A DNA stretch of 64,000 bases from VFMC01 sp040398525. GTDB taxonomy: Bacteria > Actinomycetota > Acidimicrobiia > Acidimicrobiales > Ilumatobacteraceae. The stretch is taken from contig JBBATY010000015.1 in NCBI GenBank assembly GCA_040398525.1, positions 7,045 through 71,044 on the forward strand. The letters run 5' to 3'. Below the pieces are notes generated by a model. That model did not search any database and was not told where the DNA came from. It saw only the letters and a program-made list of their open reading frames with translations. This document shows positions 6,353 through 15,489 of the stretch, piece by piece. The first letter of the stretch is position 1. Every line of letters begins with the position of its first letter. The position numbers and the translations under genes are program-made.

Positions 6353-8722
6353 TCAGACGAAGCCGACCACGTCGACGATCACGTCGGCCGGGCTCGTCGA
6401 CGAGATGCACACCGCACCGCTGCCGAGGCCCACCACTGCAGCGCCAGTGTGCACCTCACCGGCCCACTGGGCCGTCACCGTGCCCGCCTGGGGCTTCTGA
6501 CCGCAGGGAACGACGAACACGCTCGCGGCCCCGCCACCGGTGACCGTCGTGATCGACAGCACTGCCGCCGTTGCCGTGGCAGGCACGCCGTTGCGGCCGG
6601 CGAGCTGGACTGCGACCTGCTTGGTGCCGATGCGCGAGCCCGTCGAGCGCGAGTCGAACGCCCGCGCCGGGTCGACCGCACGCGGCCCGGACGCACCTGC
6701 CCAGACAGCGCTCACGTCGACGATGACGTGTGTGGCCACCGTGCTGCTGATGCACCACCCGGACGGGTTGACCCGCATGGTCATCGAGAACGACGAGATG
6801 CGGTCGGCGGTGATCGGGGTGGTCCACGGGCCGTCGTTGCAGAAGCCCAGCGACAGCGTGCCCGGGCCAGCAGGCTCGACCACGGTGACCGACGCAGTGA
6901 GGGCCTGGGTCCCCGGGACGACACCCAGTGCTGCCGGGGTGATCGGGACGCGCACACCGGGCGACAGCTTGGTCGTCGTACGTGTGTCGAGCGCTCGGCG
7001 TGATGCCAGGGGCTGCACACCCACACCGGCTGGGCCTTCGGTGGCGAGGACCTCGACCTTGACATGGGCAGCCGCGCTCACCGCGACGCACACACTGCCT
7101 CCGACGACCTCGACCATCGAGGTGCCGACGGCTGTCTCACCCGGACCGAAACTCACCTGCGAGACCGCAGGTGTGGCTGCATCGCACGGATACGCCGCCA
7201 GGTAGCCGCCGGCCCCGGCGCTGGTGGCGGTCAACCGAACCACCACACCGGTCGTCGTCGCCGGAACGCCCTTGGCCCGATCGACCCGCACCCACTGGCG
7301 CGCACCCGCAGCGAGCGGTTGCTTCATCCAGGCCGAGTCGAACGCGGTCTGCGGTGCGATGAACTGCCACCGCTGAGTGCTCGCCGACGGCACCGTGGGC
7401 GGTGGCGCCACCGTTGTGGGCGCCGGCACCGTCGTGACCGGGGGTGCAGTCGTGACCGGGGGTGCAGTCGTGACCGGGGGTGGAGTCGTGGGCGGTGCTG
7501 CAGCGGCGCGCAGGCAGATCGTGCTCCCGGCGTAGAGCGGTGCTGCCGCCGACGCCAGGTTGTTGGCCACCAGCAGGTCGCTCAGCTTGATCTTGTTCCT
7601 CGAGGCGATGAGCAGCCACCCGTCGCCACGCTGCACCGTGTAGGTCTGGGCGCACGCCGCAGCCGGCGGCTTGGTGGTGGGCGGTGCCGGTGTCGTCGTC
7701 ACGGGGGTCGGCTTGGTGGTCGGCGGTGCCGGTGGCTTGGTGGTGGCCGGTGGCTTGGTGGTGGGCGGCGCCGGTGTGGTCGTCACGGGGGCCGGCTTGG
7801 TGGTCGGCGTCGAGGGCACCGTGGTGGTGGTGGTCGGCGGCGGCATGGTCGGCGGCGGTGCCCCGTCGGGCTGCGGCAATGGCTTGGTGACGCGGCAGGC
7901 GTCGACCGACCGCACGGTCGGGGTCGGGTTCACCGCACGGCCACCGTCGGGATGCACCTCGAAGTGCAGGTGGGGTGTCGACGAACTGCCAGTGCTGCCG
8001 ATCCAGCCGATCACCTGGCCGGCCTTCACCTTCGACCCGACGGTGAGCCCGGGCGCGAACGCCGACAGGTGGGCGTAGAAGAAGTAGTCGCGGTTCGCCG
8101 CGGTGAGCCACCAGGCGTTGCCCGACAGCGAGCCCGGCCGGTCGAGCGCTTGGCGGGTGAGCGTGCCGTCGACCACCGCATACACGTACTGGCCGGCCTT
8201 GGCGATGATGTCGACGCCCTCGTGCTTGCGGCCGCCACCGCGAGGGGCCTGCCACGTGTCGGTGTACCAGCAGTTGCCCTGCACCGGGAACGCCTGGAGC
8301 GGGATCACGGGTGGCACGGTGGTGGTGGGCGCCGGCACGGTGGTGGGCGCGGACGGATCGGTCGGGGTCGGCGCCGCTGGCGGGGTCGTGGTCGTGGTCG
8401 GCATCGTGGCGCCGTCGGGAAGGCAGATCGTCACCCCGGCGAACAACGGCGCCGAGGCATCGACGTTGTTCGCGGCGAGCAAGTTGCTGAGCGACGTCTT
8501 GGCGCGCATGGCCACCGCCGACCAGCTGTCGCCCCACTGCACCACGTACTTCTGCGAGCACGCCGCAGCCGCCTCGGCGGAGATCGGGCCGGCCACCACA
8601 TGGGGCACCACGATGGCCGACAGCGCCAGGACGATGGCCGCCGCAAGGCCGCCGACGAGGCGAGAGCCGGGTCGGCCGGGGCGATCGACGTCGCCCACGG
8701 GTCGTGTCTCACGACCCATCAT
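6353..8722 (-). CDS. secreted LysM-M23 peptidase-LysM protein with three FDTR-type C-terminal repeats
   Basis: This protein of about 789 residues starts with a signal/anchor helix (about 20-45). The order after that is a LysM domain (about 57-103), a Pro/Thr linker, an M23 metallopeptidase domain, a long PTTKP linker, a second LysM domain, another linker and three related beta domains of about 110 residues. The M23 zinc ligands are visible as H and D in RKHEGVDI (about 167-171) and HLH in PHLHFEVHP (about 251-253). M23 enzymes cut peptidoglycan cross-bridges. The C-terminal repeats carry ALDTR and AFDSR motifs. Two adjacent ATGs (8722, 8719) are possible starts. Confidence 0.85.
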   Translation of the reverse strand: MMGRETRPVGDVDRPGRPGSRLVGGLAAAIVLALSAIVVPHVVAGPISAEAAAACSQKYVVQWGDSWSAVAMRAKTSLSNLLAANNVDASAPLFAGVTICLPDGATMPTTTTTPPAAPTPTDPSAPTTVPAPTTTVPPVIPLQAFPVQGNCWYTDTWQAPRGGGRKHEGVDIIAKAGQYVYAVVDGTLTRQALDRPGSLSGNAWWLTAANRDYFFYAHLSAFAPGLTVGSKVKAGQVIGWIGSTGSSSTPHLHFEVHPDGGRAVNPTPTVRSVDACRVTKPLPQPDGAPPPTMPPPTTTTTVPSTPTTKPAPVTTTPAPPTTKPPATTKPPAPPTTKPTPVTTTPAPPTTKPPAAACAQTYTVQRGDGWLLIASRNKIKLSDLLVANNLASAAAPLYAGSTICLRAAAAPPTTPPPVTTAPPVTTAPPVTTVPAPTTVAPPPTVPSASTQRWQFIAPQTAFDSAWMKQPLAAGARQWVRVDRAKGVPATTTGVVVRLTATSAGAGGYLAAYPCDAATPAVSQVSFGPGETAVGTSMVEVVGGSVCVAVSAAAHVKVEVLATEGPAGVGVQPLASRRALDTRTTTKLSPGVRVPITPAALGVVPGTQALTASVTVVEPAGPGTLSLGFCNDGPWTTPITADRISSFSMTMRVNPSGWCISSTVATHVIVDVSAVWAGASGPRAVDPARAFDSRSTGSRIGTKQVAVQLAGRNGVPATATAAVLSITTVTGGGAASVFVVPCGQKPQAGTVTAQWAGEVHTGAAVVGLGSGAVCISSTSPADVIVDVVGFV

Positions 8723-8907
8723 TCGCAGCCTTCTCCGCACGGACACATAGGCCTCATCGGAGGTCCGCGGGGCGGTCTTTCGCCGCGGCCCCGCTTCTTG
8801 ACACAACGCTGACCGAAGCTCACCGCAGGTGGGAGGATCAGTACCGGTGCTTGACGGTTCCTTGCGTGACGAACTTGAGGAAACCCATACGTTGCAAGGA
8901 GTCCGTC

Positions 8908-8991
8908 ATGGTCGACGGACAGCGCGAAGCAGTGCTTGGGGCGTTGCGACAAGCACCGGCCATGCCCTCGACCGGCCAGGGGGTAGGGTGA
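8908..8991 (+). CDS. possible 27-residue leader peptide before the epimerase gene
   Basis: An ATG at 8908 has a strong Shine-Dalgarno (AAGGAG, 6 nt away) and opens a 27-residue frame that ends at TGA 8989-8991. The stop overlaps a possible GTG start (8988) of the epimerase frame as GTGA, and its ATG start (8997) follows within 6 nt. This arrangement suggests a translated leader coupled to the downstream gene. The peptide has no recognisable domain. It could be chance, since GC-rich DNA gives many open frames, but the ribosome binding site is better than most in this window. Confidence 0.35.
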   Translation: MVDGQREAVLGALRQAPAMPSTGQGVG

Positions 8992-8996
8992 TCGGC

Positions 8997-9971
8997 ATGC
9001 GGGGGCAACGGCTGCTCGTGACCGGGATGGGCGGCGAGCTGGGCTCGCTCGTCACGTCGATGCTCGAGTCCGAGCCGTGGGTCGGCTCGATCGTCGGCAT
9101 CGACGTCGATCCGCCACGTCGCCGCCTGCGCCGCGCCGAGTTCCATCGGGTCGACCCGCACGACCGCGAGCGCATCGTCGACATCGTCACGGCGTTCGAC
9201 CCGCACGTGCTGGTCCACCTCGCGGTGTGGGAGCCCGATGCGCGTGCCGGCACCGCAGTCGCCCGTCGCTTCACCGATGCGGCGGCGATGTCGTTCTTCG
9301 GCGCGGCCGGCGAGTGCCGCTCGCTCGAGTCGATCGTCACCCGCAGCGGCATCGAGGTCTACGGCCGCGGCCGCCATGCGCTCACCCGCCCCGACGAATC
9401 GGCGCCGGTGCGGCCCACCTCGGAGTACGGGCGAATGCTCACCCGGCTCGAGGCCACCGCCCGCCAGGTGGCCGACCGTGTGGGCGTTCCCGTCAACAAG
9501 CTGCGCCTCGCCCCCGTGTTGGGCAAGCATGTGCCGAGCCCGCTCGGTCGCCTGTTGCGCCAGCCGGTGGTGCCCTTCAGCCTGCTCGCCGACCAGGCCT
9601 TCACCGTCGTCGAGGTGGGTGATGCGGCCCGGGCCTTCGTCGCCGCCGCCCAGCGCCGGCTCGACCAACCGGTGAACGTCGTCGGGCCGGGGGCGATCAC
9701 CTCGCTGCAGGCGCTCACCCGTGGCCGACGGCTGCCCATCCCCCTCGTCGGGCCCGAGTGGGGCCTCGCTCGACGCCTGTCGCACCTCGTGGGCGCACCG
9801 ATTCCCGAGCACGTCCTCGAGGTGCTCCACCGCGGCCGCCTCGCCGACGGGTCGCACGCCCGCGAGCTGCTCGGCTTCGCCCCCGAGGTGTCGACACCCG
9901 AGGTGATCGCCCGGCTCTACGAGTGGGAGAGCGTCGTGCGTGTCCCCCCGGCCTTGCGAGTGGTGGCCTGA
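8997..9971 (+). CDS. NAD-dependent epimerase/dehydratase (extended SDR) family protein
   Basis: The 324-residue protein starts with the Rossmann motif LLVTGMGGELGS, followed by an acidic residue ending strand 2 (VGIDVD). The usual catalytic YxxxK is degenerate: the region reads SEYGRMLTRLE, with Tyr but no Lys at +4, so classical epimerase chemistry is doubtful. Members of this group in actinobacteria often accompany acyltransferase-like genes, as here. ATG 8997 was chosen; GTG 8988 is an alternative that overlaps the leader stop. It is the first main gene of an operon continuing to 14474. The substrate is unknown. Confidence 0.7.
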   Translation: MRGQRLLVTGMGGELGSLVTSMLESEPWVGSIVGIDVDPPRRRLRRAEFHRVDPHDRERIVDIVTAFDPHVLVHLAVWEPDARAGTAVARRFTDAAAMSFFGAAGECRSLESIVTRSGIEVYGRGRHALTRPDESAPVRPTSEYGRMLTRLEATARQVADRVGVPVNKLRLAPVLGKHVPSPLGRLLRQPVVPFSLLADQAFTVVEVGDAARAFVAAAQRRLDQPVNVVGPGAITSLQALTRGRRLPIPLVGPEWGLARRLSHLVGAPIPEHVLEVLHRGRLADGSHARELLGFAPEVSTPEVIARLYEWESVVRVPPALRVVA

Positions 9972-9972
9972 C

Positions 9973-10677
9973 ATGGCCAGCGTGGCCGATGTGCCCCGTC
10001 AGATGATCGAGCGCGGGCGCGACCTCGCCCTCGCACCCGTTCGACCGTTCCTGCCTGCGGGCAGCGTCGACGAGTGGGGCCGCGACGAGCACGTGCTCAG
10101 CGCCCTCGGCCCGCTGTTCCAGCTGCGCTGGGACACCCTCGTCGGCGGCGAGCAGCATCTGCCGGCCCGCAAGGGCGCGCTGCTGGTCACCAACGACCGG
10201 CGGCTGTCGTTCAGCCCGCTCTACACCTCGTGGGCGCTGGCCCGCGCCACCGGGCGACCCGTGCGCTTCGTCGGCCACCCCGACATCGCCCCGTTCGGGC
10301 CCGTACTACGCCGGCTCGGCGCGATCCTGCACGACCCCGTCGAGGTGCGCGGCGCGCTGCGCCACGGCGAGTTGGTGGTGCTCGGAGCAGCACCCACGCG
10401 CCACCCGCGCCATGCCGGGTCGGTCGACGTGTCGATGGTCGGTGCCGCAGTGCTCGCCGGGGTGAGTGTCCACCCGGTGGCCTCGATGAGCTCGCCGATC
10501 GGTCGCAGTGCCCGGGTGCAGGTCGGTGCGGCCGTGCGGATGCGCACCAAGCGACGCGGGCCACTCGCCGAGGTCGAGATCGCCGAGGCCACCCAACACC
10601 ATCTGCAGCGTCAGCTCGACGAGCTGGGTGGCGTGACGACCGGGATGGCACCGCTCGACTGGCTCGGGGAGGGCTGA
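9973..10677 (+). CDS. PlsC-like acyltransferase-fold protein without the HX4D motif
   Basis: The 234-residue protein looks like the lysophospholipid acyltransferase family: a core strand GALLVTNDRRLSFSPLYTSW is followed by RPVRFVGHPDIAPFGPVLRR and a later GELVVLGAAPTR strand. In active enzymes the first strand is followed by N-H-x4-D. Here the His position is Asp (NDRRLSF) and the Asp is missing, so acyl transfer by the usual mechanism is unlikely. It begins 1 nt after the epimerase stop and its own stop overlaps the next start (TGATG). Family assignment is by pattern only. Confidence 0.5.
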   Translation: MASVADVPRQMIERGRDLALAPVRPFLPAGSVDEWGRDEHVLSALGPLFQLRWDTLVGGEQHLPARKGALLVTNDRRLSFSPLYTSWALARATGRPVRFVGHPDIAPFGPVLRRLGAILHDPVEVRGALRHGELVVLGAAPTRHPRHAGSVDVSMVGAAVLAGVSVHPVASMSSPIGRSARVQVGAAVRMRTKRRGPLAEVEIAEATQHHLQRQLDELGGVTTGMAPLDWLGEG

Positions 10678-11522
10678 TGCCGTACGCGCGCACCACCGAC
10701 GGCCTGCGGGTGCACTACGAGGTGCTCGGGCGGCCGAGCACCCCACCGGTGCTGATGATCCAGGGCCTCGGGGCCGACAAGCACGGATGGGACATGCAGC
10801 GCTACGTGCTGTCGCTGCGCTACCGAGTGATCGCCCTCGACAACCGTGGCGCCGGCCGCAGCGACAAGCCGTTCGGCCACTACAGCCTCGAGCAGATGGC
10901 GGCCGACGCGATCAGCGTGCTCGACGACCTCGGGGTCGATTCGGCGCACGTGATCGGCGCGTCGATGGGTGGGGCGATCGCCCAGATCATCGCGGTGACG
11001 TATCCCGAGCGGGTCCGCTCGTTGACGCTGGTGTGCACGGCGTGCCGTAACCACGCGTGGCGCCGCGAGCTGCTCGAGGGATGGGCCGAGCGGGCCACCG
11101 AGCGCGGCATGGGCTCGATGGCTGCCGAGGCGGCGCGCTGGGTGATCGGCCCGCGCTCGTTCCGCCGTCTGCTGCCCACCTTCGGCTGGCTCGGGCCGCT
11201 CGCCCTCGGGCGGCCGTCGCATGCCTTCGTCGCCCAGGTGCGTGCCATCCTCAACACCGACGAATCGCTCGCCGACCACCTCTCGTCGGTCACGGTGCCG
11301 GCGATGGTGGTGGTGGGCAACCAGGACATCCTCACCCCCCGCGGCGACAGTGAGGAGCTGCACGACCGGCTGCCGAACGCCGAGCTGGTGGTCATCTCCG
11401 GCGCTGCCCACGGGCTGATGGTCGAGCACGCCACCACGTTCAACCGGGTGCTGCTCGACTTCCTCGGTCGAGTCAGCGCCGAGCAGGCCAGCACCGAGTT
11501 GCCGCTGGCCCAGGCCGGATGA
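10677..11522 (+). CDS. alpha/beta hydrolase, enol-lactonase-like
   Basis: The 281-residue protein has a full hydrolase triad: nucleophile elbow GASMGG, acid loop GNQDILTP and His in GAAHGLMVEH. The oxyanion region is LMIQGLGADKHGWD and the motif LDNRGAGRSDKP is typical of the 3-oxoadipate enol-lactonase and haloperoxidase-like group. The start overlaps the previous stop by one base. Within the operon it sits between the acyltransferase-like and FAD oxidoreductase genes, which suggests lipid-related or small-ester chemistry, but no substrate can be named. Confidence 0.8.
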   Translation: MPYARTTDGLRVHYEVLGRPSTPPVLMIQGLGADKHGWDMQRYVLSLRYRVIALDNRGAGRSDKPFGHYSLEQMAADAISVLDDLGVDSAHVIGASMGGAIAQIIAVTYPERVRSLTLVCTACRNHAWRRELLEGWAERATERGMGSMAAEAARWVIGPRSFRRLLPTFGWLGPLALGRPSHAFVAQVRAILNTDESLADHLSSVTVPAMVVVGNQDILTPRGDSEELHDRLPNAELVVISGAAHGLMVEHATTFNRVLLDFLGRVSAEQASTELPLAQAG

Positions 11523-11558
11523 CCCCGTCGGTCGTGTGCGCAGCGTGACGGGTCGACC

Positions 11559-12521
11559 ATGAGGGTGGCGATCGTCGGCGCAGGCCTGTCCGGACTGATG
11601 GCCGGCCGCGCCCTGCGCGACGCCGGGCACGAGGTGGTGCTGTTCGACAAGGGTCGCTCCCCCGGTGGACGGTTGGCGACACGGCGCATCGGCGAGGCCC
11701 GCCTCGACCACGGCGCGCAATTCTTCACCGTGCGCACCGACGACTTCGCCCGCCACGTCGACGAGTGGCAGCGCGACGGCCTCGTCTACGAGTGGTGTCG
11801 TGGCTTCGACACCGACGGCGACGGCTACCCGCGCTACGCAGCTCGCGGTGGCATGAACGCGCTCGCCAAGCATCTGGCCGTGGGCCTCGACGTGCGCTGC
11901 AACGCGCTGGTGTTCTCACTGCACCACGAGCCCGCACCGGCGGGCGCAGCCGGACGTGGCACGTGGCAGGTGCGCCTCGACGACGCCTCGGTGCACGAGG
12001 CCGACGCGCTGGTGGTGACCTGCCCGATCCCCCAGACGTTCTCGCTGCTCATGACAGCCGAGGTCGCGATGCCCGAGGCGCTGTGGCGCACCGACTACGA
12101 CCGCACCCTGTCGCTGCTCGCCGTGTGCGACGGGCCGATGGCGGTGCCCGAGCCGGGCGGCGTGCAGGGCGCAGAGGGCTTCACCTTCATCGCCGACAAC
12201 CAGCGCAAGGGGGTGAGCGCGCTGCCGGCGATCACGGTGCACGCCGATGCCGCCTGGAGCCTCGAGCAGTGGGACCAGCCCGCCGACGACGTGCACCGCC
12301 TGCTGCTCGAGCGGGCCGCACCCTGGATCGGGTCGGCGAACGTGGTGACCAGCCAGCTGAAGCGCTGGCGGTTCGCCACACCACAGCGGATCTGGTCGGA
12401 GCCGACCTGGACGAGCGATGCCGCGCCGGGCCTCGCCCTGGCCGGCGACGCGTTCGCCGGGCCACGTATGGAGGGCGCTGCACTGAGCGGCCTTGCCGCT
12501 GCCGCGGCACTGCTCGGCTGA
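11559..12521 (+). CDS. FAD-dependent NAD(P)/amine oxidoreductase, renalase-like
   Basis: The 320-residue protein opens with the dinucleotide-binding motif VAIVGAGLSGLMAGRAL and the acidic residue at the end of strand 2 (VVLFDKGRSPGGRLATRR). The GGR-x-ATRR sequence is characteristic of renalase-like flavoproteins. The LDHGAQFFTVR motif follows. A C-terminal FAD-binding strand ALAGDAFAGPRMEGAALSG completes the fold. These enzymes oxidise dihydronicotinamide isomers or related small molecules in bacteria. It lies 36 nt after the hydrolase and 13 nt before the YibE/F gene. Confidence 0.8.
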   Translation: MRVAIVGAGLSGLMAGRALRDAGHEVVLFDKGRSPGGRLATRRIGEARLDHGAQFFTVRTDDFARHVDEWQRDGLVYEWCRGFDTDGDGYPRYAARGGMNALAKHLAVGLDVRCNALVFSLHHEPAPAGAAGRGTWQVRLDDASVHEADALVVTCPIPQTFSLLMTAEVAMPEALWRTDYDRTLSLLAVCDGPMAVPEPGGVQGAEGFTFIADNQRKGVSALPAITVHADAAWSLEQWDQPADDVHRLLLERAAPWIGSANVVTSQLKRWRFATPQRIWSEPTWTSDAAPGLALAGDAFAGPRMEGAALSGLAAAAALLG

Positions 12522-12534
12522 CACACTGGGCACG

Positions 12535-13752
12535 ATGCGCCACGGTCACTCGCACAGCCACTCGCACGGCGCCGACGGGCACGCCGCCGAACTGGGCCTG
12601 GCCCCTACTGTCGAACGCTCGCTCAAGGTGGCGGTGCTGGTGTGCGCCGCGCTCACCCTGGTGGGCCTGGTGCTGCTGTGGCCGTCGGGCGATCGCAGCT
12701 CGCTCGACCCGGCGGTGCTCGGCGCCGACCCGGTCGAGGCACGGGTGCAGTCCACCGTCGAGCAGCCGTGCTCGTACGACGCGCTGCTGCCCTGTGTGCT
12801 GGTGACCATCGGCGTCACGAGCGGCGACACGAGCGGTGAGGTGTTCACCATCGAGCAGTCGCTCGGCGGCGCCGGCCGACCGCTCACCGCCGGCGACGAC
12901 ATCCTCGTGCTCGCCGACCGGGCATCGGACGGCACGATGATCTATTCGTTCTACGAGCACCAGCGCTCCACCCCGATGCTGCTGCTGGTGCTGCTGTTCG
13001 CCACGGTCATCGTGGTGTTCGGCCGTTGGAAGGGCGTGGGTGCGCTGGCCGGGCTGACGATGAGCCTGGCCGTGATCGTCGTGTTCGTGCTGCCCTCGCT
13101 GCTCGACGGCAACAACGCCGTGCTGGTGGCGCTGGTGGGCACGTCGCTCATCGCGTTCGTCGCGCTCTACCTGGCCCACGGGCTGCACCCCACCACCAGC
13201 GTCGCGCTGGTGTCGACCTTCGCCGCGCTGGTGGTGACCGGGGCGCTGTCGTGGGTGTTCATCGCCGCGACCCGCTTCACCGGCTACACCGACGACAGCA
13301 CCCAGTTCCTCGACGCGCTGAGCGTGCCCATCGACCCGCGAGGCATCCTGCTGGCGGGCATCGTCATCGGCTCGCTCGGTGTGCTCGACGACGTCACCGT
13401 CACCCAGGTGTCGGCCGTGTGGGAGCTTCGCGCCGCGCAGCCGACGATGAGCTCGAGCGAGTTGGTGCGCGCTGCGCTGCGCATCGGCCGCGACCACATC
13501 TCGTCGACGGTGAACACGCTGTTCCTCGCATATGCCGGCGCGGCGTTGCCGCTGCTGCTGCTGTTCTCCGAGGCCTCCCAGGGCATCGGTTCGGTGGCCA
13601 CCCGCGAGATCGTGGCCGTCGAGATCGTGCGCTCGCTCATCGGCTCGATCGGCCTGGTGTCGGCCGTGCCGATCTCGACCTGGCTGGCCGCACAGGTGGT
13701 GCGCCCGCACGACCCGGCTGCAGCCGTGAGCGCCACCATGGAGGCATCGTGA
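12535..13752 (+). CDS. YibE/F-family membrane protein
   Basis: The 405-residue protein begins with a His/Ser-rich cytoplasmic stretch (GHSHSHSHG). One transmembrane helix, an extracytoplasmic domain of about 90 residues and a cluster of six or seven hydrophobic helices follow. The conserved YibE/F core is visible in GVLDDVTVTQVSAVWEL and HISSTVNTLFLAYAGAALPL. The family is widespread in Gram-positive bacteria and its function is not established. The His-rich start might bind metal, but this is a guess. The stop overlaps the NUDIX start (GTGA). Confidence 0.85.
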   Translation: MRHGHSHSHSHGADGHAAELGLAPTVERSLKVAVLVCAALTLVGLVLLWPSGDRSSLDPAVLGADPVEARVQSTVEQPCSYDALLPCVLVTIGVTSGDTSGEVFTIEQSLGGAGRPLTAGDDILVLADRASDGTMIYSFYEHQRSTPMLLLVLLFATVIVVFGRWKGVGALAGLTMSLAVIVVFVLPSLLDGNNAVLVALVGTSLIAFVALYLAHGLHPTTSVALVSTFAALVVTGALSWVFIAATRFTGYTDDSTQFLDALSVPIDPRGILLAGIVIGSLGVLDDVTVTQVSAVWELRAAQPTMSSSELVRAALRIGRDHISSTVNTLFLAYAGAALPLLLLFSEASQGIGSVATREIVAVEIVRSLIGSIGLVSAVPISTWLAAQVVRPHDPAAAVSATMEAS

Positions 13753-14474
13753 CGATCACCTTCGGTCCCGACCTGCGCGAGCGGCTGACCGCCAACCTCG
13801 CCGCGCACCGTCTGCACACCATCGACCCGGAGGGCCGCAAACGTGCGGCCGTGGCGGTGGTGGTGGTCGACAGCAGCGAGCACGACGACCTCGTCGATCC
13901 CTACGCCTTCACCGCCGAGGAGATGTCGGTGGTGCCGGGCGACATCACCGGCTTCGACGGCAGCATGCGCGGTGTCGCCGGCGGCGCGGCGTTCCTGCTG
14001 TGCCGGCGCGCCCCGCGGATGAACCGGCACGCGGCGCAGTGGGCGCTGCCCGGCGGCCGGGTCGACCCGGGCGAATCGGCCGAGGAGACGGCACTGCGCG
14101 AGCTCGACGAGGAGCTGGGCGTGCGCGTGGCCGACGACCTGGTGCTCGGTCGCCTCGACGACTACGCCACCCGCTCGGGCTACGTCATCACACCGGTGGT
14201 GGTGTGGGGCGGTGGTCGGCTCGACATCGTGCCCAACCCCGACGAGGTGGCCCACGTCTACCGGATCGGGCTCCACCACCTGCAGCGACCCGATTCACCG
14301 CGCTTCGTCACCATCCCGGAGAGTCCGCGCCCGGTGGTGCAGGTGCCCCTCGGCGGCGACCTGATCCACGCCCCGACGGGTGCCGTGCTGGTGCAGTTCC
14401 GCTGGGTGGCGCTCGACGGCCGCGCCAACGAGCGCGTCCACGACTTCGAGCAGCCCGTGTTCGCCTGGGGCTGA
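13749..14474 (+). CDS. NUDIX hydrolase, CoA pyrophosphatase-like
   Basis: The 241-residue protein starts at GTG 13749, overlapping the YibE/F stop by 4 nt. The NUDIX box GGRVDPGESAEETALRELDE followed by ELGV (about residues 102-125) contains all metal-binding glutamates. It is preceded by AAFLLCRRAPRMNRHAAQWA, a pattern of the CoA diphosphatase branch, which needs testing. NUDIX enzymes hydrolyse nucleoside diphosphates linked to another moiety. This is the last gene of the operon that began at 8997. The convergent GNAT gene follows after 24 bp. Confidence 0.85.
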   Translation: MTITFGPDLRERLTANLAAHRLHTIDPEGRKRAAVAVVVVDSSEHDDLVDPYAFTAEEMSVVPGDITGFDGSMRGVAGGAAFLLCRRAPRMNRHAAQWALPGGRVDPGESAEETALRELDEELGVRVADDLVLGRLDDYATRSGYVITPVVVWGGGRLDIVPNPDEVAHVYRIGLHHLQRPDSPRFVTIPESPRPVVQVPLGGDLIHAPTGAVLVQFRWVALDGRANERVHDFEQPVFAWG

Positions 14475-14498
14475 GGCCCCGATCGCTCAGTCGATCGC

Positions 14499-15050
<552 letters not shown>

Positions 15051-15051
15051 G

Positions 15052-15489
15052 TCAGCTCCTGCCGGTGTGGCCGAACCCGCCGCCACGATCGTCGCCCTCG
15101 AGCGAGTCGACCACGTCCCAGCGCACCGTGGCGAAGCGTTGGATCACCAACTGCGCGATGCGGTCGCCGCGGTGCACCTCGAACGGTATCGACGGATCGG
15201 TGTTGAGCAGGATCACCTTCAGCTCGCCGCGGTAGGCCGCGTCGATCAGGCCAGGGGCGTTCACCAGCGCGATGCCGTGGTTCAGCGCGAGCCCGCTGCG
15301 CGGCAGCACCCAGCCGGCGTGACCCTCGGGGATGGCGATCGCCACCCCGGTCGGCACCAGCGCCCGGCCGCCGGCGGGAGGCACCACCACGTCGACGCGC
15401 GAGCGCAGGTCGAGGCCGGCATCACCCGGATGGGCGTAGGCCGGAAGGGGCAGGTCGGGGTCGAGTCGGACGATCGGGATGTCCACCAT
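15052..15489 (-). CDS. dut: dUTP diphosphatase
   Basis: Dut hydrolyses dUTP to dUMP and pyrophosphate, keeping uracil out of DNA and supplying dTMP synthesis. The 145-residue protein shows the trimeric dUTPase motifs in order: HPGDAGLDLRS (motif 1), LPRSGLALNHGIALVNAPG (motifs 2 and 3 region with the catalytic Asp in GLIDAAYRGE), GDRIAQLVIQ (motif 4) and the C-terminal RGGGFGHTGR (motif 5). It starts divergently from selA with a 27-bp spacer and probably forms an operon with the GNAT gene. Confidence 0.93.
   Translation of the reverse strand: MVDIPIVRLDPDLPLPAYAHPGDAGLDLRSRVDVVVPPAGGRALVPTGVAIAIPEGHAGWVLPRSGLALNHGIALVNAPGLIDAAYRGELKVILLNTDPSIPFEVHRGDRIAQLVIQRFATVRWDVVDSLEGDDRGGGFGHTGRS

Noticed and set aside
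7420..7860. Short repeated units resembling a CRISPR or VNTR array
   Set aside because: The repeats are in frame and encode Pro/Thr linkers of the M23 protein. Spacers are not unique and there are no cas genes.
8838..8888. 16-residue minus-strand ORF starting MGFLKFVTQG
   Set aside because: It has no ribosome site, it is very short, and it overlaps the promoter region of the divergent genes. Likely chance.
8723..8907. Possible c-di-AMP riboswitch upstream of the M23 gene
   Set aside because: This class of hydrolase often has one in actinobacteria, but I could not find its conserved core on the minus strand. Only a GC-rich hairpin near 8766-8795 is seen.
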